From assembly GCF_020178975.1 (NCBI RefSeq), contig NZ_JAHXBU010000094.1, forward strand, positions 372,001 to 436,000: DNA of 64,000 bases, written 5' to 3'. The notes under the pieces were generated by a model, which was not told the DNA's origin, searched no databases, and saw only the letters and a program-made list of their open reading frames with translations. Below are positions 1 through 9,303 of this stretch, one piece after another (position 1 is the first letter of the stretch; each line of letters opens with the position of its first letter). Origin of the DNA: Cesiribacter sp. SM1. GTDB taxonomy: Bacteria > Bacteroidota > Bacteroidia > Cytophagales > Cyclobacteriaceae. The position numbers and the translations under genes are program-made.

Positions 1-71
1 CTAGCTTGGCATGGTTCTTATTAGTATATGATATAACCAATAAATGTGGTTAAAGACGCTTAATTAAAGAT

Positions 72-3000
72 ATGAAAAAGGCTTTGATAATTATAGGTAG
101 TGTTGTAGGGGTACTGCTCTTACTACTTATCTTAATTCCGGTGATTTTTAAGGATGAGATCTTTCGTAAGGTTGATGAGCAACTGGCAAAAAGTGTAAAT
201 GCGGAGGTAAACTACAATCCTGATAAACTAAGCTTAAGCCTGCTGCGCAATTTTCCTCATGCTACCGCTGGTCTTGAGGATTTCAGCATTGTTGGCAAAG
301 ACCGCTTTGCCGGCGATACCCTGATGGCTGCAGATGAATTTAAAATTGTGATCAACCTGGGCAGCCTGTTCTTTGGTGATCAGATGAAAATCAGGGCCAT
401 TGAACTTGACCGCCCCTTTATTCAGGTGCTGGTGCTGGAAGATGGTACTGCCAACTACGATATTGCCATTGCAGAAGAAACCCTTCCCGGACAGGAAGAT
501 ACCACTGCCACAGAATTTCAGATAGGCATTCAGCACTGGGCTATTAATGGGGGCCGCATTGTGTATGAAGACCGCAGCATTCCCGTTCGCATAGACCTGG
601 AAGAGGTAAACCACAGTGGTAACGGCGACTTTACACAGGATATCTTTGACATGCGCACCCAAACAGAATCTCAGCGCGCCAGCCTGGTGTTTGATGGCGT
701 AGAGTATGTTTCTGACAAGCACCTGGAAGCTGATGCCACCATTAACATGAACCTGCCGGAAATGAAATTCACCTTCCAGGATAACGTACTGGAGCTGAAT
801 GATTTTGCTGTTAAGTTCGATGGCTGGCTGGCCATGCCTAACGATCCTATTGTATTCGATATGAATTTTGCCGCACCGGAAAACACATTCAAAAGCCTGC
901 TTTCACTGGTGCCCGGCATGTATAACGAGCACTTTGAGCAATTAGAAGCAAGCGGCGATGTGGCTTTCCAGGGCTACCTGAAAGGTACCTACAGCGAAGC
1001 CGACAGCACCCTGCCTGGCTATAAAGTAGCCCTGCAGGTAAAAGACGGCCGCTTCCGCTACCCCGATCTGCCCCAGGAGGTAAAAGGTGTAAATGTAGAT
1101 ATGGTGGTAGAAGACCAGAAGGGCGACATGAAAGACCTGCACCTGCTGGTAAACCAGTTTGCCATGCAAATGGGTAATAACCCTGTAAAAGGTATGGTGG
1201 AGATTCGCGGACTGCAGCCAATGCAGGTGAAAGCCGATGTAGATGCCCGCCTGAACCTGGCCGAGCTGGACCAGATCCTGAAGCTCGATACCATGGTCAT
1301 GAGGGGTCTCTTTAGCGTTAACTTAAAGGCAGAGGGTGTGTATGATACCATCCAGAACCGCTTCCCCAGAACCAATGCCGAAATGGCCCTGAAAGATGGC
1401 TATTTTAAAACAGCCAGCTACCCTATTCCGGTACAGGATTTCAACTTTAACGGCACTGTTACAAACCAGGATGGCAGCCTGCAGGCTACCGTGGTGAATG
1501 TACCTGCTTTCTCAATGCTGGTAGACCAGGATCGTCTCACAGGCCGCCTGCAGCTCGAAGACCTGGATGATTACAAATGGGATGCTGCCCTGCAGGGTAC
1601 CCTTGACCTTACCACCATTGGCAAGATTGTGGAATTTGAAGACATGGAAATTGCCGGCCGCATTATTGCCGACATACAAACCCGCGGCCGTATGAGTGCC
1701 CTGGATGCCGGCCGTTACGACGAGCTGCCTACCAGCGGTACCATGGGTGTGGAAAATTTTAAGTACAGCAGCAAAGATCTGCCCTACGATTTTCTACTTA
1801 GCACTGCAAACATGCGCTTTAACCCGCAGGCCATGGTGCTGGAGAGCTTCAACGGTAAAATTGGCGATACCGATATGCAGCTGAGCGGTAGCGTACGCAA
1901 CTACCTGGCTTACGCCATGAAAGACAACCAGACCCTTTATGGCGATCTGAACCTGGTGAGCCAGCGCGCTAACCTTAACCAGTGGATGAGCGACGATGCG
2001 GCCCCTGCTGATACAGCTGCCGCCACTGCCATGGAACCCATTGAAATTCCAAAAAATATCGACCTTACCTTTAATGCTACCATTGGCGAGGTACTGTACG
2101 ATAACCTTACGCTCAATAACATGGCTGGCACCATTGTGGCCAGAGATGGAAAACTACGCATGGATGGCCTTACCTTTAACACCCTGGGCGGCCAGTTTGG
2201 CCTTACAGGTACGTACGATCCTACCGAGCTGCAAAAGCCTAAGTTTGATTTTGGTATCAAAATCGATAACCTAAGCATTCAGAAGGCATTCCAGAATTTT
2301 GTAACCATACAAAAACTGGCTCCTATTGCCGAGCGCATGGAGGGTAACTTCTCTACCGATTTTAACCTGAATGGCTTGCTTGGCCAGGATATGATGCCGG
2401 TATTCAACACCCTTTCAGGTGGTGGACTGGTAAAAGTAGCCGAAGCTGTTATCGAAAACTCTAATGTGATTCAGAAAGTAGCCCTGGCCACCAAATTAAC
2501 CGATAACCTGGGGCAGGAGGTACTTAAGCTTAAGGATGTGCTGATGAAGGTAAAAGTAGCCGATGGCGGCGTGAACGTAGAGCCGTTCGATTTCAATATC
2601 GGCAATATACCTATTACCCTTAGCGGCCGCCAGGGTTTCGATAGCTCCCTGGATTACAACATGAAGCTGGAGGTACCCTCCGGAGCAGTTGGCCAGGCAG
2701 CAAATAACCTGCTGGCACAGTATGGCATTGGCTCAGTAGTGGGCGATAAAATTCCGATGAACCTGGGCATTGGCGGTACTGCAACCGACCCAAAAATCAA
2801 TATCCTGGGGGTAGGTGGTGGTAGCAGCTCCGGCCAGACCAGTGTAGCCGATGCTGCCAAGGATGCTGCCAAACAGCAGATCGACACCCAGATAGACAAG
2901 GCCAAAGAAGAGCTGGAAGCCAAACGTAAAGAAGCCGAAGCCCAGGCACAGGCCGAAATACAGAAAAGACAGGCCGAAGCCGAGGCGAAAGCCAAGGCAG

Positions 3001-3092
3001 AGCTGGAAAAAAGGCAAAAGGCTATTCAGGACAGCCTGAAGAAAAAGAGCAAAGGTGTGCTGAAAGACATCTTTGGCGGTGGCGGCAGATAA
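72..3092 (+). CDS. AsmA family protein
   Basis: Large (1006 aa) envelope protein of the AsmA family. These are inner-membrane-anchored proteins with a long periplasmic beta-rich body, linked to outer-membrane assembly or lipid transport. One N-terminal membrane segment (about residues 5-26, preceded by KK) is followed by a long region with no further hydrophobic helix. The AsmA-like C-terminal region (about 720-900) is followed by an Ala/Glu/Lys/Gln-rich tail (about 930-1000), probably coiled coil. The gene stands alone and ends at a strong hairpin shared with the convergent M48 protease. The family assignment rests on overall architecture and composition, since AsmA has no catalytic motif. 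The substrate or cargo cannot be told from sequence. Confidence 0.85.
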   Translation: MKKALIIIGSVVGVLLLLLILIPVIFKDEIFRKVDEQLAKSVNAEVNYNPDKLSLSLLRNFPHATAGLEDFSIVGKDRFAGDTLMAADEFKIVINLGSLFFGDQMKIRAIELDRPFIQVLVLEDGTANYDIAIAEETLPGQEDTTATEFQIGIQHWAINGGRIVYEDRSIPVRIDLEEVNHSGNGDFTQDIFDMRTQTESQRASLVFDGVEYVSDKHLEADATINMNLPEMKFTFQDNVLELNDFAVKFDGWLAMPNDPIVFDMNFAAPENTFKSLLSLVPGMYNEHFEQLEASGDVAFQGYLKGTYSEADSTLPGYKVALQVKDGRFRYPDLPQEVKGVNVDMVVEDQKGDMKDLHLLVNQFAMQMGNNPVKGMVEIRGLQPMQVKADVDARLNLAELDQILKLDTMVMRGLFSVNLKAEGVYDTIQNRFPRTNAEMALKDGYFKTASYPIPVQDFNFNGTVTNQDGSLQATVVNVPAFSMLVDQDRLTGRLQLEDLDDYKWDAALQGTLDLTTIGKIVEFEDMEIAGRIIADIQTRGRMSALDAGRYDELPTSGTMGVENFKYSSKDLPYDFLLSTANMRFNPQAMVLESFNGKIGDTDMQLSGSVRNYLAYAMKDNQTLYGDLNLVSQRANLNQWMSDDAAPADTAAATAMEPIEIPKNIDLTFNATIGEVLYDNLTLNNMAGTIVARDGKLRMDGLTFNTLGGQFGLTGTYDPTELQKPKFDFGIKIDNLSIQKAFQNFVTIQKLAPIAERMEGNFSTDFNLNGLLGQDMMPVFNTLSGGGLVKVAEAVIENSNVIQKVALATKLTDNLGQEVLKLKDVLMKVKVADGGVNVEPFDFNIGNIPITLSGRQGFDSSLDYNMKLEVPSGAVGQAANNLLAQYGIGSVVGDKIPMNLGIGGTATDPKINILGVGGGSSSGQTSVADAAKDAAKQQIDTQIDKAKEELEAKRKEAEAQAQAEIQKRQAEAEAKAKAELEKRQKAIQDSLKKKSKGVLKDIFGGGGR

Positions 3093-3120
3093 TACTGCAA
3101 GTCCAGGTGAATAAAACAGA

Positions 3121-3148
3121 AGCGGGAGCCCCTTGGCTCCCGCTTTTT
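3121..3148 (+). terminator. Intrinsic terminator after the AsmA-family gene
   Basis: A perfect 10-bp GC-rich stem (arms 3121-3130 and 3135-3144) with a CCTT loop is followed by a T run. The T run overlaps the stop codon of the convergent M48 gene. On the minus strand the downstream T content is weaker, so it acts mainly on the plus strand. Confidence 0.85.
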
Positions 3149-4283
3149 ATTTGTACTGGTTGTAGTGCTTAATTTCACAAAGCCTTTTTCCCAGCCTCGG
3201 ATGTGCCTGAAACTTCTCACTGATCCAGCTCCAGCTACTTTTATCTTCCTTAAAGTCTGTAGTATAACATTCGGCATCTATGCGCGAGTATAACTCACTG
3301 CCAACGGTTAGGATCAGTATGCCTTTTACAGCCCCTTCAGGAGAAAAGTGGTAGCCAATCCGGTCGCAGGTAAACTCACAGCCCCGCGAATAGGCCTTGC
3401 TTAGTAATGGCACTAAATAAGCAGGTGCCAGCCACCATTTGCTGTTCAGGTGCTTTTGTTTAATATGCCCTAACTCATGCCCGATCACAAAAGCCAGCAC
3501 ATCCTCCTGCCCGTTCAGCAGCGTTTCTACTACTTCAGACTGCAGTACCAGCACCTTGCTGCGCATAAACTTAAACACAAAAGCATTAAAGCTACCATGC
3601 ACCAGGTAGGTATGGGGCACCTCTGCCAGCTGCAGGGCTTTGGATTGCTTCTCTACTATCTGGTACAGCTCAGGCAACTGCCGTGCACCAATCCTTACAG
3701 AATTGCCTTTCACAAGGCCCAGAAAATACCCCGTTACCAAATGCCGCAGCAGAAAAAAGAGACCAAGCCCAGCAACGCCAAGCAGTAAAAGCTCCGGCAA
3801 ATAATCCAGCACTGCTTCGTTATAGAGCAGCAATGCTCCTCCTGCGGCGCAATAAAATAAAACGCTAAAAACCAGCCTTAGCCCATGGTAGCGGCTTTCT
3901 TTTGGGTGGGCAGCATATGTTACCTCCTCCTCCATTCCCGGCAGGCTGTGGTGCTTTTTCAAAAAGCTTTCATGTACACCTGATTCAGCCTTTTTTCTCC
4001 TGGCCTGGTACCAGCTTTCAATTTCTGTGGTAAGAAAATAGTGTTCAACCAGGTAAGTGAGCAACTCTTCGCGATCGCCAGCTGTGAGTTGCAATATCTC
4101 TTCATTGTGCTGCCGGGCGAGCATGAGTCCTCCGGCGGCATCGGGCTTGCAGACAAACTCACCATAATCCGATCCTTCTTTCACTGTTTTGTAAAAACAA
4201 TATAAATCGGAATGATTTGTGCTATTAATATGCGAAATGAGCCACTTTTTGTATGGCACTGGTATTTGGTCTGTAATATTCAT
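3147..4283 (-). CDS. M48 family membrane metalloprotease
   Basis: 378-aa zinc metalloprotease of the M48 (Ste24/HtpX-like) group. The HExxH zinc motif reads HELGH near residue 268. The downstream glutamate ligand fits the EFTCD segment about 40 residues later, as in M48 enzymes. Two or three hydrophobic helices (about residues 132-185) precede the catalytic domain, so the protease is probably membrane-embedded. The N-terminal 120 residues are soluble and I do not recognise them. Such proteases often act in membrane-protein quality control, but no substrate is indicated here. It is transcribed alone, convergent with the AsmA gene. The start at 4283 gives a sensible soluble N-terminus. Confidence 0.88.
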   Translation of the reverse strand: MNITDQIPVPYKKWLISHINSTNHSDLYCFYKTVKEGSDYGEFVCKPDAAGGLMLARQHNEEILQLTAGDREELLTYLVEHYFLTTEIESWYQARRKKAESGVHESFLKKHHSLPGMEEEVTYAAHPKESRYHGLRLVFSVLFYCAAGGALLLYNEAVLDYLPELLLLGVAGLGLFFLLRHLVTGYFLGLVKGNSVRIGARQLPELYQIVEKQSKALQLAEVPHTYLVHGSFNAFVFKFMRSKVLVLQSEVVETLLNGQEDVLAFVIGHELGHIKQKHLNSKWWLAPAYLVPLLSKAYSRGCEFTCDRIGYHFSPEGAVKGILILTVGSELYSRIDAECYTTDFKEDKSSWSWISEKFQAHPRLGKRLCEIKHYNQYK

Positions 4284-4567
4284 ACTGAGAGAGGTTTAGC
4301 TAATTAATTTCTGAACTGATCAATAAAATTCAGGCAGCAACTTGTCGAATAAATATAGCGAAACAGCAACAAAAAGCTGCACACGGCAGCAGCCAGGGCC
4401 TGTAAGAAAACAAGCCCTGCAGATGAATTTTACTCCTGTTTCTGCGGTTTTAGGAACAAGCTGCTCCCACAAAAGCATCATTGCCATTTTTTTGGCCAAT
4501 ACCGATGATAAAATGCTTGTTTTCAATATATTAGGCTGATAGTTGAATAGTGTTGCCCGGGATTAAT

Positions 4568-5140
4568 ATGAAAAACCTTAAAACTTGCCTGTTTGGAATT
4601 TTACTGCTAACTGTTCAGTTTGCCCAGGCACAATCTTCAGAGAATGGTATTAAACGCTGGGATCTGGCAATACCCCTGCAGTGGACAGATTTTAGCGGAA
4701 AGCCTGATACACCGGATACTGAATTTGCTGCTGCCACCTATGCAGGTCTTGAGCTGGATGTGGTGGAGGTAAGCTTTTCCGGTCTTGTTACCTTTAAAGT
4801 AAGAGCCGTGTTCGACAGCCACCGCTCCTGGGCCCATCCCGATCGCAAAGACGATTACGTACTGGCCCATGAACAGCTTCATTTCGATATTGCCGAGGTA
4901 TATGCCAGGCGGCTGGAGCGCAAGCTGAATAGCATGCAGATTAAGGTAAAAGATAAAGAGGTAGCCAAAAGACTTGCTCTGCAGTATAACGAAGCTCAGA
5001 TGAAAGAGCAGGGCCGCTTTGACAAAGACTGTGTGCATGGCCTGGATAGAAAAAGCCAGGAAGGCTGGCGTAACAAAGTAGATCGCGAGCTAAAGATCAA
5101 AAGAGCCCCTAGAGGTCTGGTGGCTAAAGAACAGAAATAA
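4568..5140 (+). CDS. Secreted DUF922 putative zinc protease
   Basis: 190-aa protein with a Sec signal peptide (KNLK, then a hydrophobic stretch ending FAQAQ, about residues 1-22). A HEQLH zinc-binding motif lies at residues 101-105, matching the DUF922 family of secreted predicted Zn-dependent proteases. An in-frame ATG 18 bp upstream would place six extra residues before the signal peptide, so 4568 is preferred. The mature protein is basic near its C-terminus. It is monocistronic and ends in an intrinsic terminator. Protease activity is inferred from the motif only. Confidence 0.82.
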   Translation: MKNLKTCLFGILLLTVQFAQAQSSENGIKRWDLAIPLQWTDFSGKPDTPDTEFAAATYAGLELDVVEVSFSGLVTFKVRAVFDSHRSWAHPDRKDDYVLAHEQLHFDIAEVYARRLERKLNSMQIKVKDKEVAKRLALQYNEAQMKEQGRFDKDCVHGLDRKSQEGWRNKVDRELKIKRAPRGLVAKEQK

Positions 5141-5166
5141 ATATTAGTAGCAATACAAATTATATG

Positions 5167-5196
5167 TGGCTGCCCCGGGGCAGCCATTTTGTTTTG
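5167..5196 (+). terminator. Intrinsic terminator after the DUF922 gene
   Basis: Hairpin with 8-bp arms (5167-5174 and 5179-5186), loop CCGG, then TTTTGTTTTG. It lies 26 bp after the DUF922 stop codon. Confidence 0.85.
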
Positions 5197-5320
5197 TTCC
5201 TGATTTAGTACCTTAGGAAGAGCTTTGATTTTTCAGGCGCAAAGCCCTTGCTACAATTACTAAAAAGTAGACAACAATACTGCCCTATTTATTCTTTTAA
5301 CTAGAAACAAATCAGAAACT

Positions 5321-5752
5321 ATGAAACGTACAGCCACAGCCAAATGGCAGGGAGGCCTTAAAGACGGAAAAGGCCAGATTAATTCACAGAGCGGTGCTTT
5401 TAAAGATCAGCCCTACAACTTTCGCATGCGCTTCGAAGATGAGAGCGGAAAGAGCGGCACGAACCCCGAAGAACTGATTGCTGCCGCGCATGCCGGCTGC
5501 TTTAGCATGGCCCTCAGCGCTCAGCTGGAAAAAGCAGGCCATACTGCTGAAAATATTCAAACCCAGTGTACCATAACCATGGAGCCTGATGATAAAGGCC
5601 CACGGGTAAAATCCAGCACACTTAAGCTGCAGGCAAACGTACCAGGCATGGAGAAGGATGCATTCATGAAAGCCGCAAATGATGCAAAAGAAAACTGCCC
5701 TATCTCACGCCTGCTCAACTGCGAAATTACTCTGGATGCAGAGCTGCAGTAA
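5321..5752 (+). CDS. osmC: OsmC family peroxiredoxin
   Basis: 143-aa OsmC/Ohr-superfamily protein, a thiol peroxidase that reduces organic hydroperoxides. Both catalytic cysteines are present: Cys60 in the AAHAGCFSMAL segment and Cys126 in NCPISRLL, the expected spacing for the OsmC subfamily. The protein is full length, cytoplasmic and without a signal peptide. It is transcribed alone and ends in a 19-bp perfect hairpin. OsmC-type rather than Ohr-type is suggested by the KxxxxGxG-type N-terminus and the TNPEELIAAAHA motif. A role in oxidative or osmotic stress defence is known for the family; no regulator is adjacent. Confidence 0.93.
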   Translation: MKRTATAKWQGGLKDGKGQINSQSGAFKDQPYNFRMRFEDESGKSGTNPEELIAAAHAGCFSMALSAQLEKAGHTAENIQTQCTITMEPDDKGPRVKSSTLKLQANVPGMEKDAFMKAANDAKENCPISRLLNCEITLDAELQ

Positions 5753-5770
5753 TAACAAATTAGTACTGCA

Positions 5771-5816
5771 CAAAACGAATAGCCTGGGCTTCTGCCCAGG
5801 CTATTCGTTTTGTTTA
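5771..5816 (+). terminator. Strong intrinsic terminator after osmC
   Basis: A perfect 19-bp inverted repeat (5771-5789 and 5794-5812) with a TTCT loop. The stem ends in A/T pairs, so the right arm supplies TTTTG followed by TTT. It sits about 20 bp after the osmC stop. The A-rich left flank could also make it work for minus-strand transcription. Confidence 0.9.
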
Positions 5817-5958
5817 ATACTGCTCATGTAAATGCTGGCTAAGAACACAGCTGCCGGGGTACAGCTGCTTAGCTTTATACATTATATGTTAGTCTGGCTG
5901 CTCCTTTAGAAAAAACTGTGCTTCGCTTTACAGCATCTATGCAGTCCTTCAGAGCCTG

Positions 5959-6432
5959 TTACACAAGGGCAGGCTTAAGCTCCCTGATGTAAACAATGTA
6001 ATCGCCGGCTGGTGGCTGTATTTTTTCCTGCCGAAGCATGCTGGCAATCTGTGCCCGGTGGTGGCTTCCGTGGTTCACCATATGTGTGATAATATCATCC
6101 AGGCGGGTACTGAACGACTCTCCCTTTGTATTCTTGTAAACAGCCTCCTGATCAAAGTCTGTGTTACTGCAATTGTTCAGAAACTCCAGCCATTGGCTGC
6201 TGTTCTCTTCCAGCATCAGGGGGAGCGTTGCGTTAGGATAAATCTCCCACAAGCGCTGTACGGGTGCCTCTACTCCTTTAACCCGGCACAGCCACACTTC
6301 CTCAGAGGTTAATATATGGCTAAGCAGCAGAAATACTTTATTGTTTACTACGGTATTATCCTGCAGGCAGCTCAGAAACCTTCTGTTTGCCCAGGTATTG
6401 TAGTTAAGTAGTTTAAGAAAATGCGCTTTCAT
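5959..6432 (-). CDS. DinB family protein
   Basis: 157-aa protein of the DinB/YfiT four-helix-bundle superfamily, usually a metal-dependent thiol transferase or stress protein of unknown substrate. Candidate metal-ligand histidines are visible: one in the LLSHILTSEEVW segment (about residue 39) and a cluster in THMVNHGSHHRAQI (about 116-127), the typical DinB H...HxxxH pattern. It is soluble. It lies alone between osmC (convergent) and the redoxin gene on the same strand, with an 85-bp gap to the latter. Confidence 0.87.
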   Translation of the reverse strand: MKAHFLKLLNYNTWANRRFLSCLQDNTVVNNKVFLLLSHILTSEEVWLCRVKGVEAPVQRLWEIYPNATLPLMLEENSSQWLEFLNNCSNTDFDQEAVYKNTKGESFSTRLDDIITHMVNHGSHHRAQIASMLRQEKIQPPAGDYIVYIRELKPALV

Positions 6433-6517
6433 ATCTGTTTGTACGGTAACAAAGCTTTACCGTTAGATCAGGCACAATATTTAAACTTAAGGTAACATTT
6501 GGAAAACAGCTGATAAA

Positions 6518-7468
6518 TCAGGCTGCCTGATCTGCTGAGGAAAGATGGCGAAAATTTGGGCGCTGCGAGGGGTTGCGCTGCTTAAAGCTGCGAACAACTT
6601 CTCCTTTGCTGATCAGGAATACGCCCGGCATCCTGAAGTAATCCTCCTGCACGCTGTTATTTGCTGCCTTCTGCCGGGGAGTCCGCTTCAACAAATCTAT
6701 AATGCCAACACTCCAGCTTAGCAGCCGGGTTATGCTTCCCTGCTTAAGGCCAAAGGCATTGTACATAATGCCATTAGGGTCGCTTACATGATGCAGATCT
6801 CCAAGCTCGTATTTCTGTAACACCTCACTGGCTTCCCCCGACTCTGCCAGGTGAATCAGCACAATTTGGGTGCCCTGTCGTTCAATAATCTTACGCTGCT
6901 GATTAATGTCTGCCAGGGTTTCGCGACAAAAGCTGCTCCCGAGCCTGCGAAGAAACACAAGCATGGTGGGGCGCTCATTGGATAACTGCAGCACGCTTTT
7001 GCCCCGCTGGGTTCTAAACCGGCTTAGGGTTTTGGATAGTGGCTCCTGATAAGCATGTGCCAGGGACTGGGGCTGCTGACGGGCTTTCGCAATCTGGTGC
7101 AGGACTGCAACCATTAATCCGCACCAGCCAAGGGCTATCAGTACCCAAAGCTGCAATGCTATGTACTGCCAGAACATGCTCCCGGCTAAAACAGCCAGTT
7201 CTACGGCAAATATCAGGTTTGCAATCAACCCCATCAGCAAAACAGCTTTATTGCTAAAGGGATTGAGGCTTACGGCTATATAGCCTATGCCGAGCGTAGC
7301 CAGCAATATGCCGTACATTTGTATTGCCTGTAGCGACAAAAAAAGAGCATTTCCAAAAAATAAAACTCTGCTACCATCTGGCATCAGCATAAAAGTTGCT
7401 GCCAGTAGTAAGTTTACGACTCCGCCTCCAAGCAACAGAGGCCGAACCCAGGTAGGTACCTTTCTCAT
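6518..7468 (-). CDS. Four-helix membrane domain fused to a peroxiredoxin-like (AhpC/TSA) domain
   Basis: 316-aa protein with two parts. Residues about 8-125 contain four hydrophobic segments. From about 160 onward it resembles the peroxiredoxin-like AhpC/TSA group (PRXL2/AAED1/SelL type), with the signature FLRRLGSSFCRETLAD around residues 172-187. In relatives the loop is usually GCxFCRE, a CxxC redox pair. Here the first cysteine is replaced by serine (Ser178) and only Cys181 remains, so a one-cysteine mechanism or a partner thiol is expected. The soluble domain would be tethered to the inner membrane. The upstream region is a 550-bp AT-rich divergent spacer. Confidence 0.78.
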   Translation of the reverse strand: MRKVPTWVRPLLLGGGVVNLLLAATFMLMPDGSRVLFFGNALFLSLQAIQMYGILLATLGIGYIAVSLNPFSNKAVLLMGLIANLIFAVELAVLAGSMFWQYIALQLWVLIALGWCGLMVAVLHQIAKARQQPQSLAHAYQEPLSKTLSRFRTQRGKSVLQLSNERPTMLVFLRRLGSSFCRETLADINQQRKIIERQGTQIVLIHLAESGEASEVLQKYELGDLHHVSDPNGIMYNAFGLKQGSITRLLSWSVGIIDLLKRTPRQKAANNSVQEDYFRMPGVFLISKGEVVRSFKQRNPSQRPNFRHLSSADQAA

Positions 7469-8018
7469 ACGTTTTTCATAACATTGCCAAAGGCAGGGGC
7501 CTTGTGAGAGGCATCAGGACTATTTAAAAAATTCACTCGCGTTCAAGAGCGGGTGCACCAGAAAATCCTTGACATTGCTCTATACCAGGCTTTATAAAAA
7601 GTGCCCGGTTTGCGCTTTCGATGTAAAAAGCTGTCTTACCTTCTCCACTAGATCCGCACCACAGACAAAACTTTAATTTCTTTAGTAGGTACTGCCAAAA
7701 AACCTAAAAGGCTTAACCTGTTTTTGTACAGGAAATAGAATTTATAAAAGCAATATAAATCTACTCTTAAAAATATACTTTCAAAACTTTCCTTACAATA
7801 TTCTTACTATCTTAATACTTCCTATACCGCTAAACACCACATTCATAATTAAATAACCATCTCTTACACCACTTTAAATATTATTTTAATATAAGCACCT
7901 GCCTGGAGCATAGCTGCTTTTTTATCCTCCCCAGGTAAAACCCTTAATCAACTAATTAATTAGTTGATCTTTGCCCATTTTTTCGTAGCTTCCTTTAGGC
8001 AACACAAGTCGGTACTAT
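7469..8018. other. AT-rich 550-bp divergent intergenic region
   Basis: No convincing coding frame. It lies between the leftward redoxin gene and the rightward TPR gene and probably holds both promoters. The middle (about 7680-7880) is strongly AT-rich. The only distinct element is the palindrome at 7947-7968, listed separately. Confidence 0.6.
7947..7968. promoter_or_regulatory. 22-bp perfect palindrome, candidate operator
   Basis: A perfect 22-bp inverted repeat without spacer, half-site ATCAACTAATT. It is immediately followed by GATCTTTG, a near match to the Bacteroidota -7 element TAnnTTTG. A dimeric repressor bound here would cover the promoter of the TPR gene, whose ATG is 50 bp downstream. 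It lacks a GC stem or T run, so it is not a terminator. The regulator is unknown; MarR- and TetR-type proteins use sites of this kind. Confidence 0.5.
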
Positions 8019-9221
8019 ATGAAACTACTTTTTATGAAACACAGTAGCTGCTCATGCCTCGTGTGCGGGATTTTTGTACTATGCACTTCCCTGCTTTCTG
8101 CCCAGGAGAAACCCGAAAGCTCCAGGATAAAAGATGCCATGTATCTGATGGAAACATTTGACTATCAGCAGGCAGTTGAGTTGCTGCAGCAGATAGTCAA
8201 AACAGATTCTGTACAAACAGAAGCGCTTTGGCTGTTAGGCAGGTGTTATGCCCAGTTAGGACAGAATGCCGCAGCCAGACAGGCTGTTGGTAAGCTTCTG
8301 ATGAAAGAACAGGAGCATAAACCGGCAAGAGCTTTACTTGGGCAGCTATACCTGAAGGAAGCAAATTATGCAAAAGCCGCTGCCTGCTACGACCTGTTGC
8401 TTAAACAGGATAGCACAAATGCGTACTTTTACAGACAACGAGCCTTTACAGCTGATAAAGCCGGAGATGTTAATGCTGCCTTAAATTACTATCGGAAGGC
8501 TGTGGCACTGGCGCCGCAGGATATTGAGAGCACCGTAGCCCTTGCAGAACTATTGAGTAAACTGGAAGATAATGTACAGGCTGCCGGCCTGGTGCAGCAG
8601 GGGCTTAGCCAGGATAGCAGCAATATTCGTCTGTGGCAGTTACAGGCACGGCTTAGCTATAAAGTTAAAGATTATGAGGGGGTGATCCGGGCAATGAAAT
8701 ATCCGCTTTCTGCCGGAGACAGCTCGCTGTACTACCTGCAGCTACTGGGTATTTCGCACTTTCACTTAAGTAACTTCGAAGAGGCCATTCGCTGGCTTGG
8801 GCACCTGCAGCTGGAGGGAGTGGAAACAGAAGTCTTGTTCTACTACCTTGGCCTTAGCTACAGAAACGCCGGAGATACTGGCAGGGGTATTGAGTACCTG
8901 GAAAAAGCTACCAAACAAAGTGTTTCTGAAAACCTCAGCCATTATTACACACAGCTGGCAGTAACTTATGAGGAAAAAGGCGACTACAGCAATGCAATAC
9001 GCAGCTTTCAGCTTGCCCATAAAGCCTCTGGCGATAAAACACTGCTCTACCACCTGGCCCGTAATTACGATATGCACTATAAAGACAAGCAGGTGGCTTT
9101 AAACTACTACCAGAAATATCTTTCTGAAACAGACTCTGCCAATGCAAAATACCAGGAGTATGCCCGCTACAGGGCCTCGCAGTTAAAAGAACATATTCAT
9201 TTCAGCATCGACACACTCTGA
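8019..9221 (+). CDS. Secreted tetratricopeptide repeat protein
   Basis: 400-aa protein with an N-terminal signal sequence (HSSCSCLVCGIFVLC... ending LLSAQ) and then TPR-type helical repeats over most of its length. Recognisable TPR units include ALWLLGRCYAQLGQ, AYFYRQRAFTADKAGD and LSHYYTQLAVTYEEKGDY. No enzyme domain is visible, so it is probably a periplasmic or surface scaffold. A second ATG five codons in (8034) is an equally good start and leaves the signal peptide more compact. The promoter region carries a perfect palindrome. The gene ends at a hairpin shared with the convergent histone-like gene. Confidence 0.82.
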   Translation: MKLLFMKHSSCSCLVCGIFVLCTSLLSAQEKPESSRIKDAMYLMETFDYQQAVELLQQIVKTDSVQTEALWLLGRCYAQLGQNAAARQAVGKLLMKEQEHKPARALLGQLYLKEANYAKAAACYDLLLKQDSTNAYFYRQRAFTADKAGDVNAALNYYRKAVALAPQDIESTVALAELLSKLEDNVQAAGLVQQGLSQDSSNIRLWQLQARLSYKVKDYEGVIRAMKYPLSAGDSSLYYLQLLGISHFHLSNFEEAIRWLGHLQLEGVETEVLFYYLGLSYRNAGDTGRGIEYLEKATKQSVSENLSHYYTQLAVTYEEKGDYSNAIRSFQLAHKASGDKTLLYHLARNYDMHYKDKQVALNYYQKYLSETDSANAKYQEYARYRASQLKEHIHFSIDTL

Positions 9222-9250
9222 TAGTGATTAAAACAATCAGCAGCAGAAAC

Positions 9251-9279
9251 GACAAAGCAGGCTTATGGCCTGCTTTGTC
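9251..9279. terminator. Hairpin between convergent genes
   Basis: A 12-bp inverted repeat (9251-9262 and 9268-9279) sits midway between the stops of the TPR gene and the convergent histone-like gene. It lacks a T run on either side, so function as an intrinsic terminator is uncertain. Confidence 0.5.
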
Positions 9280-9303
9280 AGTTAACCAATTTAGGCCAGT
9301 GGA

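Noticed and set aside
234-722. Long minus-strand frames opposite the AsmA gene
   Set aside because: They lie antisense to a well-supported gene, lack domains and reflect codon bias of the coding strand. The same holds for the other antisense frames in the window.
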